Below, in pieces: positions 8,365 to 15,970 of a stretch of 34,617 bases of DNA. Numbering within the stretch: position 1 is the stretch's first letter; each line of letters starts with the position of its first letter. The stretch is from assembly GCF_001613225.1 (NCBI RefSeq), contig NZ_BDBY01000246.1:1-34617 (forward strand), written 5' to 3'. The translations under genes and the position numbers were made by a program. The notes under the pieces were generated by a model. The model did not search any database, was not told the DNA's origin, and saw only the letters and a list, made by a program, of their open reading frames with translations. The DNA is from Nocardia pseudovaccinii NBRC 100343 (GTDB lineage Bacteria; Actinomycetota; Actinomycetes; Mycobacteriales; Mycobacteriaceae).

Positions 8365-9765
8365 ATGAGCAGATCATCGCAACCGCGCACGGTGAGTACC
8401 GTCGTGCGCCCGCTGCGCCGGTGCCGAACCGGCAGACCCGGCACCGCTGCAGTGCCTCTCGCCGCCACCATCGCGATCCTGGCGGTTGTCGGCCAGGGCA
8501 CAGCGGCCGCCGCGCCCCAGCCCGGCGTCACAGAAAACGGCCCATCGCAGCAACAGCAGCAGGAGACACAACCGGGAGTCTCGACACCGCAACAACCAGG
8601 CACCACCACCCCACCGACTCCGACCCCGCCGCCACGACCACCCGAGCAGAGCCCGTTGGGCGCCCTCCTGCCCGATCCACCACAGCGCAGCCCCGAGGAG
8701 TATCGGCCCGCACCATCGCAGTCGGGCCGCAACAGGTCCGGTGGTGATCAGGTCACCCCGCAGAAACCGCTGGCCGAGGATCTCACCACCCTGCACGCGC
8801 CGGAGCCAGTGCCGGACCCACCGAAGGTGATCGTGCCGGTGGCACCGGACAAGCTCGGCGTGGGCGATGCCTGGATTCCACGCCCCGACTGGTTTCCTGC
8901 CGATGTCGCATGGCACTTCAACTACCGCGCCGCCGAGGAACAACGCAACGTCGATGTCTTCCTCAACAGCGTCGGGTTCAGTCCCGATCGCTCCACCCGC
9001 ATGGGCATCGGCATCGTCGCCGGTACCGCCGCCGGCGGAGCAATCGGCGCCACGGTCCTCGGTGTCCCGGCCGCGACCGTGGGCGGTGTCGTCGGCGGGC
9101 TCATCGGAGGCACCGTCGGCGGCATCGCAGGCGCCGCGATGGGCACGCTGATTCCCGTCCCCATCCTGGGCACCGTGACCTCCGGCGTCGCCGGGACCGC
9201 TCTCGGCGCCACCGCCGGGGCGGCCATCGGCGCGGCCGCACTCGGAATCCCCGCCGCAACCATCGGCGCGATCGGCGGTGGCGTCATCGGCGGCGCTGCC
9301 GGAGCTCTGGCCACTGGCGGCGACGGATCGGACGTCACTGCGCCCCCTGACACTTCCCCCGCTGCGCCGGGCGACTCGACACCCACGCCGCCACCGCCGT
9401 CGCTACACGACCAGTTCCGCAAAGCCGCCGACGACGCCATAACCGCAGGCGAGCAGGCCGCCGACTGGATCCAGGCGCAGCCTGGCGGCCGTGATGCCTT
9501 CAGGGCCGTCGTCAACGCGGGTGAGGCCGCCGCAGCGCAGATCGATACCGCGACCAAGCCGTGGGGCGCACAGCTCGGAGCAGCAGCTTCCCAGCTCGCC
9601 CGGGACGTGATCGCCGCGGCCAAGGCCGAACCTGCGACGTCGGCGGTAGCTACCGCGGCCGCCGATGTACTCGCCGAACAGCAACCTTTCGAACCCGGCA
9701 CGTTCGGCCCGGCGACGGACGCGGCCAACGGCGTACTGGCCGCCGCGCAAGACCTGGTCGACTAG
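8365..9765 (+). CDS. Exported Pro-rich protein with duplicated glycine-zipper domain
   Basis: A 466-residue protein with a strong ribosome binding site (GAAGGGA, 8351-8357). A basic N-terminus and hydrophobic stretch at about 27-50 ending TAAAA-PQPG looks like a signal peptide. A Gln/Pro-rich linker covers about 60-160, then a unique segment with WIPRPDWFP and WHFNYRAAEEQ (170-193). Residues 213-317 form a long Gly/Ala-rich hydrophobic zone with two similar halves, each carrying LG(V/I)PAAT (232-238 and 293-299) followed by GG-rich zipper repeats. Such glycine zippers insert into or associate with membranes. The C-terminal ~120 residues are Ala-rich helical. The architecture suggests a cell-envelope or secreted membrane-active protein of the plasmid backbone. 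I do not recognise a named family; the function is unknown. Confidence 0.82.
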   Translation: MSRSSQPRTVSTVVRPLRRCRTGRPGTAAVPLAATIAILAVVGQGTAAAAPQPGVTENGPSQQQQQETQPGVSTPQQPGTTTPPTPTPPPRPPEQSPLGALLPDPPQRSPEEYRPAPSQSGRNRSGGDQVTPQKPLAEDLTTLHAPEPVPDPPKVIVPVAPDKLGVGDAWIPRPDWFPADVAWHFNYRAAEEQRNVDVFLNSVGFSPDRSTRMGIGIVAGTAAGGAIGATVLGVPAATVGGVVGGLIGGTVGGIAGAAMGTLIPVPILGTVTSGVAGTALGATAGAAIGAAALGIPAATIGAIGGGVIGGAAGALATGGDGSDVTAPPDTSPAAPGDSTPTPPPPSLHDQFRKAADDAITAGEQAADWIQAQPGGRDAFRAVVNAGEAAAAQIDTATKPWGAQLGAAASQLARDVIAAAKAEPATSAVATAAADVLAEQQPFEPGTFGPATDAANGVLAAAQDLVD

Positions 9766-9879
9766 GGACTCGCGGCGATGGGCAGCGGATCCCGCGCCAC
9801 CCATCGCGAAACCGATCCCCGCGCAACGCATTTCGACGCATCACGCGCCGCGCATCATTTCGACGGAAGGGCAACAACC

Positions 9880-10596
9880 ATGAACACCTTCAGGAGCGGC
9901 CCCTCCAGGGGGCCGCGCACGACGCTGAGATGCGCCAACCGGCTCACTCATGCCCAAGCTCGGCAGATACTCATCGACCACGTCCGAGACAAGGCCGGAA
10001 AACGGTGTCTGACATGTGGTTTCGTCGCCAGCGAAGAGAAGCCGAACTGCCCGCCCGTCGTACGGGCACTGCGATGGCTCGCCGAACACCCCAAAATCCG
10101 GGGCCGTCCGTTGGCCAGAACCCCATACGACGTGCTGTATCGGATAGCGCGCGAGCACCGGCCGATTCCGTCCGGCACCCGCTGCGCGCGCTGCGGTTTG
10201 GCATACGGCAGCGGTCTGCGCGAATGCCCGACCCTGCGCGACATCAAGCGCGAACTCGCCTGTCGCGGCGACATCGACACACCACCCCGCGAGACCGGGC
10301 GCGCCTTGTGCGCGGGCAGCAGCAGATGGCAGGTCGACACCCACAGCGACCGCCGCGACTGGAACCGCGCCGTCGGTCTGTGCCGAAAATGCCCTCTACT
10401 CATCACATGCCGCCGCGCCGCCGAACGCGCCATCGCCGACCGAGCAGCGCCGAAATCCCTGATCATGGGCGGGCTGCTGTTCGATTCGCGTGGCAATATC
10501 GTCCCCGAAGACGATTTCGCTGATTTCGATCGCCGCCGCAACGGACTGGCGAAACGGCAGCGCGTACGCCGGTCGAAGCACCACGAGGCGGCCTGA
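9880..10596 (+). CDS. WhiB-like iron-sulfur protein with N-terminal zinc-ribbon-like CxxC pairs
   Basis: A 238-residue protein starting at ATG 9880 with GGAAGG at 9865-9870. The C-terminal part matches the WhiB arrangement: C144 in RALCAG, then GLC168-RKC171-PLLITC177 (C-x2-C-x5-C), four Cys suited to a 4Fe-4S cluster, followed by IMGGLLF (195-201) in place of the usual G(V/I)WGG turn and a basic tail (RKHH-type, 218-236). Unusually, the N-terminal 130 residues add two Cys groups, C43xxC46...C57 and C102xxC105...C116, like zinc ribbons. WhiB proteins are usually about 80-140 residues, so this is a long fused form. A role as a redox-sensing transcription regulator of plasmid genes is inferred. 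It is followed 2 nt later by the next gene, so an operon is likely. Confidence 0.78.
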   Translation: MNTFRSGPSRGPRTTLRCANRLTHAQARQILIDHVRDKAGKRCLTCGFVASEEKPNCPPVVRALRWLAEHPKIRGRPLARTPYDVLYRIAREHRPIPSGTRCARCGLAYGSGLRECPTLRDIKRELACRGDIDTPPRETGRALCAGSSRWQVDTHSDRRDWNRAVGLCRKCPLLITCRRAAERAIADRAAPKSLIMGGLLFDSRGNIVPEDDFADFDRRRNGLAKRQRVRRSKHHEAA

Positions 10597-10598
10597 TC

Positions 10599-10880
10599 AT
10601 GACCGCTGACCCTATTCTCGAGGGCGTTGACCGCGACGGCCGCCGTTGGGCTCTGCTCGCGGTCAACGGCACGATCCGGGCCCGGCTGCTGCACGGAATA
10701 TGCACACCTGCGGTCATGGACGCCGTCGACCTCGTCGATGTCTACGGGCCACTCATCCTCTCGCCACCCCGGCCGAGCAGATCACCCTTGCCCCAGCGTC
10801 CACGTCGTGCCGAGTTCGATGACCTCGACGCGGCGATGGCGTCCTCCGCAGGCACCGTGCGGGCGAGGACAGCGCCATGA
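10599..10880 (+). CDS. Small hypothetical protein coupled to WhiB-like gene
   Basis: A 93-residue frame whose ATG is 2 nt after the WhiB-like stop and whose TGA overlaps the next ATG (ATGA at 10877-10880). This tight packing supports translation as part of one operon. Residues 1-55 look like a compact alpha/beta domain (ILEGVDRDGRRWALLAVNG), and the rest is Pro/Arg-rich. No signal peptide, membrane segment or Cys motif is seen. I do not recognise the family. Confidence 0.65.
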   Translation: MTADPILEGVDRDGRRWALLAVNGTIRARLLHGICTPAVMDAVDLVDVYGPLILSPPRPSRSPLPQRPRRAEFDDLDAAMASSAGTVRARTAP

Positions 10881-11089
10881 GCCAGTCCCTCTACGGCGCC
10901 GAGGTGCTACGCGATGTCGTCGACCGCGTCGCCACCGACCCCGAAACTGCGTCGCTGCAAGAGATTCGCGATGTCGCGCTGGCGGCGCGCTCCCTTCTCG
11001 ACCGGAGGATTCTCATGGAGCGAGTCCGTCGCATCCCCTACGGCCACATGTGCGAGTTGGTGCACGACTGCGCCTGGGCACAACACTAA
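10877..11089 (+). CDS. Small hypothetical protein, third gene of the WhiB-like operon
   Basis: A 70-residue frame starting in the ATGA overlap with the previous gene. It is largely alpha-helical and acidic at first (EVLRDVVDRVATDPETASLQ), with a C-terminal His/Cys cluster (IPYGHMCELVHDCAWAQH: two Cys and three His). That cluster could bind a metal, though no known finger spacing is matched. Its function is not recognised. Position suggests a partner or accessory of the WhiB-like protein. Confidence 0.6.
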   Translation: MSQSLYGAEVLRDVVDRVATDPETASLQEIRDVALAARSLLDRRILMERVRRIPYGHMCELVHDCAWAQH

Positions 11090-11103
11090 GCGCGGAGCGC
11101 GAC

Positions 11104-11196
11104 GTGAACTCTGTTGATCAGCAAGGGTTTTCACTTCGACGGGACCGGTGCCACCCTGCTGCAGGTGCTACGCGACGGAAGGAGGTGACTGCTTGA
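11104..11196 (+). CDS. Possible 30-residue ORF overlapping a 5-codon ORF
   Basis: GTG 11104, with GGAG upstream at 11094-11097, opens a 30-codon frame (MNSVDQQGFSLRRDRC...). Its TGA overlaps a TTG at 11193 that opens a 5-codon frame (TTG ACC TTT ATC GCC TAA, ending 11210). A near-perfect Shine-Dalgarno AAGGAGGTGA at 11179-11188 precedes that TTG. Strong initiation signals on such short frames suggest a leader-peptide arrangement ahead of the replication-like gene, but both could be fortuitous. Confidence 0.35.
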   Translation: MNSVDQQGFSLRRDRCHPAAGATRRKEVTA

Positions 11197-11304
11197 CCTT
11201 TATCGCCTAAGTCCATATCGAATCAGCAACGACATGTGAGCAGCGCGGAACCCCTTGCGGGAAAGAGGTTCTGTGCTGAGGGAAGAAGCCCCTCGATAGC
11301 TCGT

Positions 11305-11332
11305 CAGGGATCCGATGACAGTCGGATCCCTG
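11305..11332 (+). terminator. Perfect 11-bp hairpin ahead of replication-like gene
   Basis: CAGGGATCCGA (11305-11315) and TCGGATCCCTG (11322-11332) are perfect inverted arms around the 6-nt loop TGACAG. It lies between the WhiB-like operon and the GTG start at 11362, so it could terminate the former or attenuate the latter. No T-tract follows. As a dyad it could also be a protein-binding site. Confidence 0.55.
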
Positions 11333-11361
11333 GTTGTTGCGCTCTCAGAAAGGTGTTGCCG

Positions 11362-12936
11362 GTGCAGGGCAGCTCCAAGGGTATCGCATGCTCTTTTTCA
11401 GGGTTCGGTGATGGCGATGAACACGCCGCGAACTGGCACGATTTCTCGGAGGCCGTCGCTAATGTCGATCGGCTTGAGCGTCTCAACGCAACGCAGCGAG
11501 GACGATCGTGGTCTCTGCCGGTCCCTGAAGGTGCCGGGGCCCGCATTCCGATGGTGACCAGCCGTGTCCACTGGCTCGACCAGGTGCGTGCCACCCTGGC
11601 CACGGACCGAGGACGCGTTGTCCGCAAGGCCCAGGACGTTAGCTGGAAGTTCGTCGTGGCCGTTGCGGTCGCCATGGCGCTGTTCTCGACCAGCAGTACC
11701 GGCCGCGATGTGACTGCTTCGAACGAGGCCCTAGCGCGCCGAGCTGGGGTGAGTGCCCGCGCTGTCCGGCGGGCCCGGAAGGTACTCGCCGAGCTCGGCC
11801 TGGCGGTCGAGGTCGTGCGCGGCCGAAACCGATTGACGCGGTTCGAGCGGATGCTGGCCGAGGCGCATCACGGTGGCGTGCAGCGACGCGCTGCGTCGGT
11901 ATGGTTCCTTTCCAGCCCGCGCGAGGTTGCACAGCTGCCACGGCGCGCGTCAGCATCACCGATACCACGATCACGCCCCGCGAAGGCCGCTCTGGCATAT
12001 CCCCAGCTCAGCAGCACTGGCCACCTACCCCCTTCAGGGGGTTTTAGTAGTTCATCTTGCGTTAGCAAGATCTCACCAAAGAGCACGAAATCGTGCTCGG
12101 CGCAGAAAGCGGCCCACCGAACCAAAACGGACAACCCACGGCCACTGCATCTGCTGAAGGCTGCCGCCGTGCTCGTGGGGCGTTCGGGCATCGACCGCGG
12201 ACGGTGGATTCGTCTAGAGGACGGCCGGCACTTGCACAACCCTTGGTTACGCCCAGGCTGCGGGCATCTCGGGGCAGTCGCCGACGCCATCGTGGCTGCC
12301 GGCATCGACACTGCGCGGTGGCTTGGCCACGAAATCGAAGACCGCTTGAACAGGGACAACAAGGACCGCGGCTGGAGCACACCCGATCGGATTCGCCAAC
12401 CGATCGCCTATTTGCGGACCCGGCTCGCTGCTCTGGACTGGTCCGGGCCATCGCCATCCGAACTGGCTGCGGCCGCCCGAGCTCGGACCCGGGCGGATGT
12501 CGAACGGCGCCGAGCTGAGTACCTGCGCAGACCGGTCGGTGCCGTGCCCCATGATGCTCCGAGTCGTCGTGCAGCCCGAGAGGCGGCCAAGAGCCGAGGA
12601 GTCCACAAACATCCTCTCCGTACATCAGCTGTGGCGAAGTTCGCTCCCGTCCGGGCGGCTCCACGAACGCACGCCGCAACCTGTCTCCCTGCCGGAGCGA
12701 GTGAAGTGCTGAACCGAAAAGCACTCCGTAGGAATGTAATGCGGCCAGGCGCACGCCCCTTCAACCACCATGAATCGGCGTATGTCGCGCGGTCACAGGG
12801 AGTCCAAGGCCCGAACGACCGTTCCGCGGCCAGCCGACGGCTGGCGAGGATGGAGGGACCTGCCATCACCGCTGGTCACGGCATCAATTCGACTGCACGA
12901 GAAACAGCGCAGCGCCACGGATCGCCACCCGACTAG
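11362..12936 (+). CDS. Winged-helix DNA-binding protein, plasmid replication-like
   Basis: A protein of about 524 residues from GTG 11362, chosen because AGAAAGG (11347-11353) is 8 nt upstream; the frame opens further upstream to GTG 11236, but that sequence looks non-coding and holds the 11305 hairpin. Residues 120-160 form a clear winged helix-turn-helix (SNEALARRAGVSARAVRRAR, then a wing VVRGRNR). A Ser/Lys/Pro-rich linker (about 222-248) follows, then a helical C-terminal domain (255-370) with LNRDNKDRGWSTPDRIRQPI, and a basic tail. This layout resembles helix-turn-helix replication or maintenance proteins of actinobacterial plasmids, from memory. The linker DNA encodes three consecutive hairpins (12027-12098). 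A separate RepA with iterons lies at 25812, so this may be a second initiator or a regulator. Confidence 0.7.
   Translation: MQGSSKGIACSFSGFGDGDEHAANWHDFSEAVANVDRLERLNATQRGRSWSLPVPEGAGARIPMVTSRVHWLDQVRATLATDRGRVVRKAQDVSWKFVVAVAVAMALFSTSSTGRDVTASNEALARRAGVSARAVRRARKVLAELGLAVEVVRGRNRLTRFERMLAEAHHGGVQRRAASVWFLSSPREVAQLPRRASASPIPRSRPAKAALAYPQLSSTGHLPPSGGFSSSSCVSKISPKSTKSCSAQKAAHRTKTDNPRPLHLLKAAAVLVGRSGIDRGRWIRLEDGRHLHNPWLRPGCGHLGAVADAIVAAGIDTARWLGHEIEDRLNRDNKDRGWSTPDRIRQPIAYLRTRLAALDWSGPSPSELAAAARARTRADVERRRAEYLRRPVGAVPHDAPSRRAAREAAKSRGVHKHPLRTSAVAKFAPVRAAPRTHAATCLPAGASEVLNRKALRRNVMRPGARPFNHHESAYVARSQGVQGPNDRSAASRRLARMEGPAITAGHGINSTARETAQRHGSPPD
12027..12098 (+). repeat. Three consecutive tetraloop hairpins inside coding sequence
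   Basis: Hairpin 1: ACCCCC-TTCA-GGGGGT (12027-12042), followed by TTT. Hairpin 2: ATCTTGC-GTTA-GCAAGAT (12054-12071). Hairpin 3: GAGCACG-AAAT-CGTGCTC (12081-12098). All stems are perfect and all loops are 4 nt; gaps are 11 and 9 nt. They encode the linker after the winged-helix domain. Candidate roles are a single-strand initiation or nicking site, an origin within the initiator gene, or an intragenic transcription attenuator, since hairpin 1 plus T-run is terminator-like. Confidence 0.85.
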
Positions 12937-13084
12937 CGACACCACATCCTGGGGTCAGCCTTGTCGCAGGGGTTGTTTGAGATTGCACCTGCAGATTTCC
13001 AACACTGGGCCATCCTCCTCGAACCGAGTGGACAACCGCCCGATTCGAGGTCACCAGCTGTTCTGGCTCGGCAGAGAGGTCCAG

Positions 13085-15073
13085 ATGTCTGTCATCCGTT
13101 CGATCGTGCGCAACGCCGGCGCCACAATGATGGCCGCTTCCGTCACCGTCGGTGCCTCCGCGGTGGCAGCACCCGGGCTCGTCCACGCAGCTCCAACTGG
13201 CTGTGCAGAGACGTTCAACCTGTTCATCCCCGGCACCTGGGAGACGAACGAGGGAGCTGATTCGTCGCAGCCGATCGGCATGCTGCGCCCCGTCGCTGAG
13301 GCCATCCAGCGTGAGCACGGCAAACAAGCCGACATCTACTTCGTGCCTTACATGGCACGCGCCTTCGACAACGGCCACACCTACGCGGACAGCAAAGACA
13401 CCGGAAAAGACAACGCCCGCAACGCCCTTCGCGACTACGCCACCCGATGCCCGAAGGCGAAGTACACCATCACCGGCTACAGCCAGGGCGCCGATGCCGC
13501 CGGCGACCTCGCCTCCGACATCGGCAACGACCGCGGCCCGGTCTCCGCGGAGAAGGTCCTCGCCGTCGGCCTGCTCGCCGACCCTGGTTCGGGCACCAAA
13601 GGCGAAGCCACCGTCGGCCCCCGCACCGCAGGCACAGGCATCGCCGACCCACGGCCGCAAGGCATGGGCAAACTGTCCGGCAGAGTCGCGAGCATCTGCG
13701 ACCCCAAGGACCTGTACTGCTCCATACAGAAGGGCGACAACCCGGTGCTCAGCCAGCTCGGCTCCCTGCTGAGCAAGACCCCCGGAGGATCACACGGCGA
13801 ACAGGCCGGTCCAGACTCGGAGTTGGCGTCCGGGCTGACCAGCGACTTCTCCAAGGCTGACCTGGCCGGGCTGGCGACCTCGGTGGGTGACGTGGTGTCG
13901 AGCCTCACCAGCGGCGGCACAGTCAACCTGGCCCAGGTCGCCCACGCTGCCCACCAGCTGGTAAACACCCTCGGCCCGCTCGCCGACCTCATCAGCTCCG
14001 GCGCAGCCAACAACGCGGCCACCACCCAATTGTCGACAGCACCAGCTGGAACCCCCGAGAACAGCGCCGGGCAGGTCCTCACCAAAGCCAGCCAGGCAGA
14101 TCTGCCCGGGGCGATCTCGGCCGTGACGACGATCGCCGACGCCGCCACCAAACTGCTGGGTAGCGGCACCACCACGCTGCCCACCAACTCCCCCGACATC
14201 TCCGCACTGACCACCGCAGCGGGTGCGCTAAACGGGCAGATCGGCACACTGGCATCGACGTCGGCCGACATCCTCGGATCCGCCACCGGCGTCCTCTCGG
14301 TGCTCAAACCCAGCACAATGATCAATCAGGGCCTCAATGTCGTCACCAACATCACCACGATCGACTTCCCCCGGATCCTGCGGGACCTGACAGAGCTTCC
14401 CGCCAAAGTCGCCACGACCGACGCCCACGGCGCCCACGAAATCGCAGGCGACCTGAACAACGCCTTCCAACCGCTGGTGAAACTCGCCGCCGGTGTCGAC
14501 CTGCAATGGATCTCATCGATCCTGTCGATCATCCCCGACCCCTCGGGATTCACCTCGATCGCGGCCTTGGTGACCTCGATCCTGAGCAACGTCGACGTCA
14601 TCCGCTTGGCCAACATCGTCGGCCAGATCCAGGAAGTCGCATGGACAGCGATCGAGAAGCTGATCCCGCCACCTGGCCAAGCCCCCGATCTGGCCAGCGC
14701 CGCAGCAGCGCTCACGGGACTGCTCCCGGTCGGTCTCGACCTGGCCTCGGTAGCAGTGAACATGCTCACCGGCACCGCACAGAAGACCTCGCCGCAATTG
14801 CTGGGCAAGCAGACCAACACCGCAGCATCGACGATCTCGAAGCAGGCTGAGAACCTCGATCTCAACGGTCTGACCGGGTCACTGACGCAGATGGCGACAT
14901 CTCAAGGGGCCGACGACCTGGCAGCCCTTGTCAATGAGGGACTCAGCGCCGCAAACTTTTTCGCCTCCGGAGCACACACGAACTACGGCTCACTGGTCGT
15001 AGACAACTCCGGCCGCAACGCGGTCCAGTGGCTCGGCGACTGGCTGAACCTCCAGATCGGACGTGCCGCGTGA
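13085..15073 (+). CDS. Exported cutinase-family serine esterase with long Ala-rich C-terminal extension
   Basis: A 662-residue protein from ATG 13085 with AGAGAGG just upstream; the open frame extends further 5' but without initiation signals. A signal peptide is evident, with likely cleavage at VHA-AP (about residue 35). Residues 38-240 form a cutinase/CE5 alpha/beta hydrolase: nucleophile S133 in GYSQG, paired Cys C205 and C212 around CDPKDLYC carrying the probable catalytic Asp209, with H237 a candidate base. Actinobacterial relatives cleave cutin, triglycerides or polyesters. The ~420-residue tail is Ala/Thr/Ser-rich with many LTS/ISSIL helices and is not part of normal cutinases (~200-300 residues). 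It could anchor the enzyme to the cell surface or self-assemble (inference). Its stop overlaps the next start (GTGA), so it heads a four-gene operon. Confidence 0.85.
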   Translation: MSVIRSIVRNAGATMMAASVTVGASAVAAPGLVHAAPTGCAETFNLFIPGTWETNEGADSSQPIGMLRPVAEAIQREHGKQADIYFVPYMARAFDNGHTYADSKDTGKDNARNALRDYATRCPKAKYTITGYSQGADAAGDLASDIGNDRGPVSAEKVLAVGLLADPGSGTKGEATVGPRTAGTGIADPRPQGMGKLSGRVASICDPKDLYCSIQKGDNPVLSQLGSLLSKTPGGSHGEQAGPDSELASGLTSDFSKADLAGLATSVGDVVSSLTSGGTVNLAQVAHAAHQLVNTLGPLADLISSGAANNAATTQLSTAPAGTPENSAGQVLTKASQADLPGAISAVTTIADAATKLLGSGTTTLPTNSPDISALTTAAGALNGQIGTLASTSADILGSATGVLSVLKPSTMINQGLNVVTNITTIDFPRILRDLTELPAKVATTDAHGAHEIAGDLNNAFQPLVKLAAGVDLQWISSILSIIPDPSGFTSIAALVTSILSNVDVIRLANIVGQIQEVAWTAIEKLIPPPGQAPDLASAAAALTGLLPVGLDLASVAVNMLTGTAQKTSPQLLGKQTNTAASTISKQAENLDLNGLTGSLTQMATSQGADDLAALVNEGLSAANFFASGAHTNYGSLVVDNSGRNAVQWLGDWLNLQIGRAA

Positions 15074-15324
15074 AACCCCGCCGCGCCTACAACCCGACAG
15101 CCCGATGGACCTGGTGCACCCGATGCGAAGGCCACGGGTACCACAGCCGCGCCGACGTGAAGGCCGTCCGCAAACGCCGACCCGGCGAATCCCTATCGGT
15201 CTTCGTCTGCCCACACAACCCGGACCTGTACCACCTCGGCGCACGGCCTCAAGCCTTCGCCGAGGGCGCCATCACACGAGATACGCTGCGTGCCAGCGCA
15301 ACCCGCATAGGAAGCCGCCGATGA
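15070..15324 (+). CDS. Small zinc-ribbon-like protein
   Basis: An 84-residue basic protein starting at GTG 15070 inside the GTGA overlap with the cutinase-like gene. C16xxC19 with H22, then C47-x-H49 and H55, gives a zinc-ribbon-like set (WCTRCEGHGYHS ... FVCPHN). The N-terminus is rich in Arg/Lys. A structural or nucleic-acid-binding role is possible. No named family is recognised. Its TGA overlaps the next ATG (ATGA), so translation is coupled on both sides. Confidence 0.7.
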   Translation: MKPRRAYNPTARWTWCTRCEGHGYHSRADVKAVRKRRPGESLSVFVCPHNPDLYHLGARPQAFAEGAITRDTLRASATRIGSRR

Positions 15325-15701
15325 CCGTCGTAGCACCCCCACACCCTGCCACCCGTCCCACCGCATACCTCGGCGCAGGCGGCGTGGGAGTTCTGGTCAC
15401 CTGGTACCTCACGCTCGACCTACCCGCTGCGATATTCCTGTCAACGATCGGCGCCGTCTTCGGACTCAGCACTCTCGGCTACCTCACAGCACGAATGGAG
15501 CCACCGCCACAGACCCTGCACTGGGCACTTGCGCCGATCGCTGGACAGTCCTGGGGCCTGCTGTTCGCCGAGCAACTGCTCGCCCAGGACCGCGGCCACC
15601 TCATCACCTTCCTCGGGGCCACAGCCGCCATCCTCTATGCCTTTGGAGCAGCCAGCATCCTCGCCTCCCAGTTCGCGGACTCTCCGGAGGGACCACGATG
15701 A
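15321..15701 (+). CDS. Small multi-pass membrane protein
   Basis: A 126-residue protein starting at the ATGA overlap at 15321. Three to four hydrophobic segments are visible: about 18-35 (LGAGGVGVLVTWYLTL), 36-57 (PAAIFLSTIGAVFGLSTLGY), 68-85 and 94-115 (LITFLGATAAILYAFGAAS). There is no catalytic motif. It is the third gene of the coupled set that begins with the exported cutinase-like protein, which suggests a membrane component associated with that protein or with plasmid transfer. Family not recognised. Confidence 0.7.
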   Translation: MTVVAPPHPATRPTAYLGAGGVGVLVTWYLTLDLPAAIFLSTIGAVFGLSTLGYLTARMEPPPQTLHWALAPIAGQSWGLLFAEQLLAQDRGHLITFLGATAAILYAFGAASILASQFADSPEGPR

Positions 15702-15970
15702 ACCGCCTCGCTCTTACCGCCGCGCTGATCGGCCTCGCCATCGCAACCGGAATCTACGAAAAGCCCACTCCTGCCGACTCGGCGCCGACCACTCCCCTAT
15801 CAGTTCAGGTCGTCCCTGTCAGCGACATCACCGCCCTGATCGAATCCCTGTACGTTGACCGCGGACGTGACAAATCCGATTCGGAATTCGGCAACTGGCT
15901 GCCGGCGAATGCCGCATCCGACGCGCCTACGTTCGTCGCTCCCCCACCCTCACGCAGCACTATCAACTGA
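15698..15970 (+). CDS. Small exported or membrane-anchored hypothetical protein
   Basis: A 90-residue protein starting in the ATGA overlap at 15698. Residues 2-19 (NRLALTAALIGLAIATGI) form a signal peptide or N-terminal anchor, followed by a Thr/Pro-rich and then acidic extracytoplasmic part (DITALIESLYVDRGRDKS). There is no Cys and no lipobox. It is the last gene of the four-gene coupled set; the operon appears to end here because about 1.1 kb of poorly coding DNA follows. Confidence 0.65.
   Translation: MNRLALTAALIGLAIATGIYEKPTPADSAPTTPLSVQVVPVSDITALIESLYVDRGRDKSDSEFGNWLPANAASDAPTFVAPPPSRSTIN

Noticed and set aside
12770..13084. N-terminal extension of the cutinase-like protein
   Set aside because: The extension overlaps the end of the upstream gene, and a normal signal peptide starts at ATG 13085 with a ribosome binding site.
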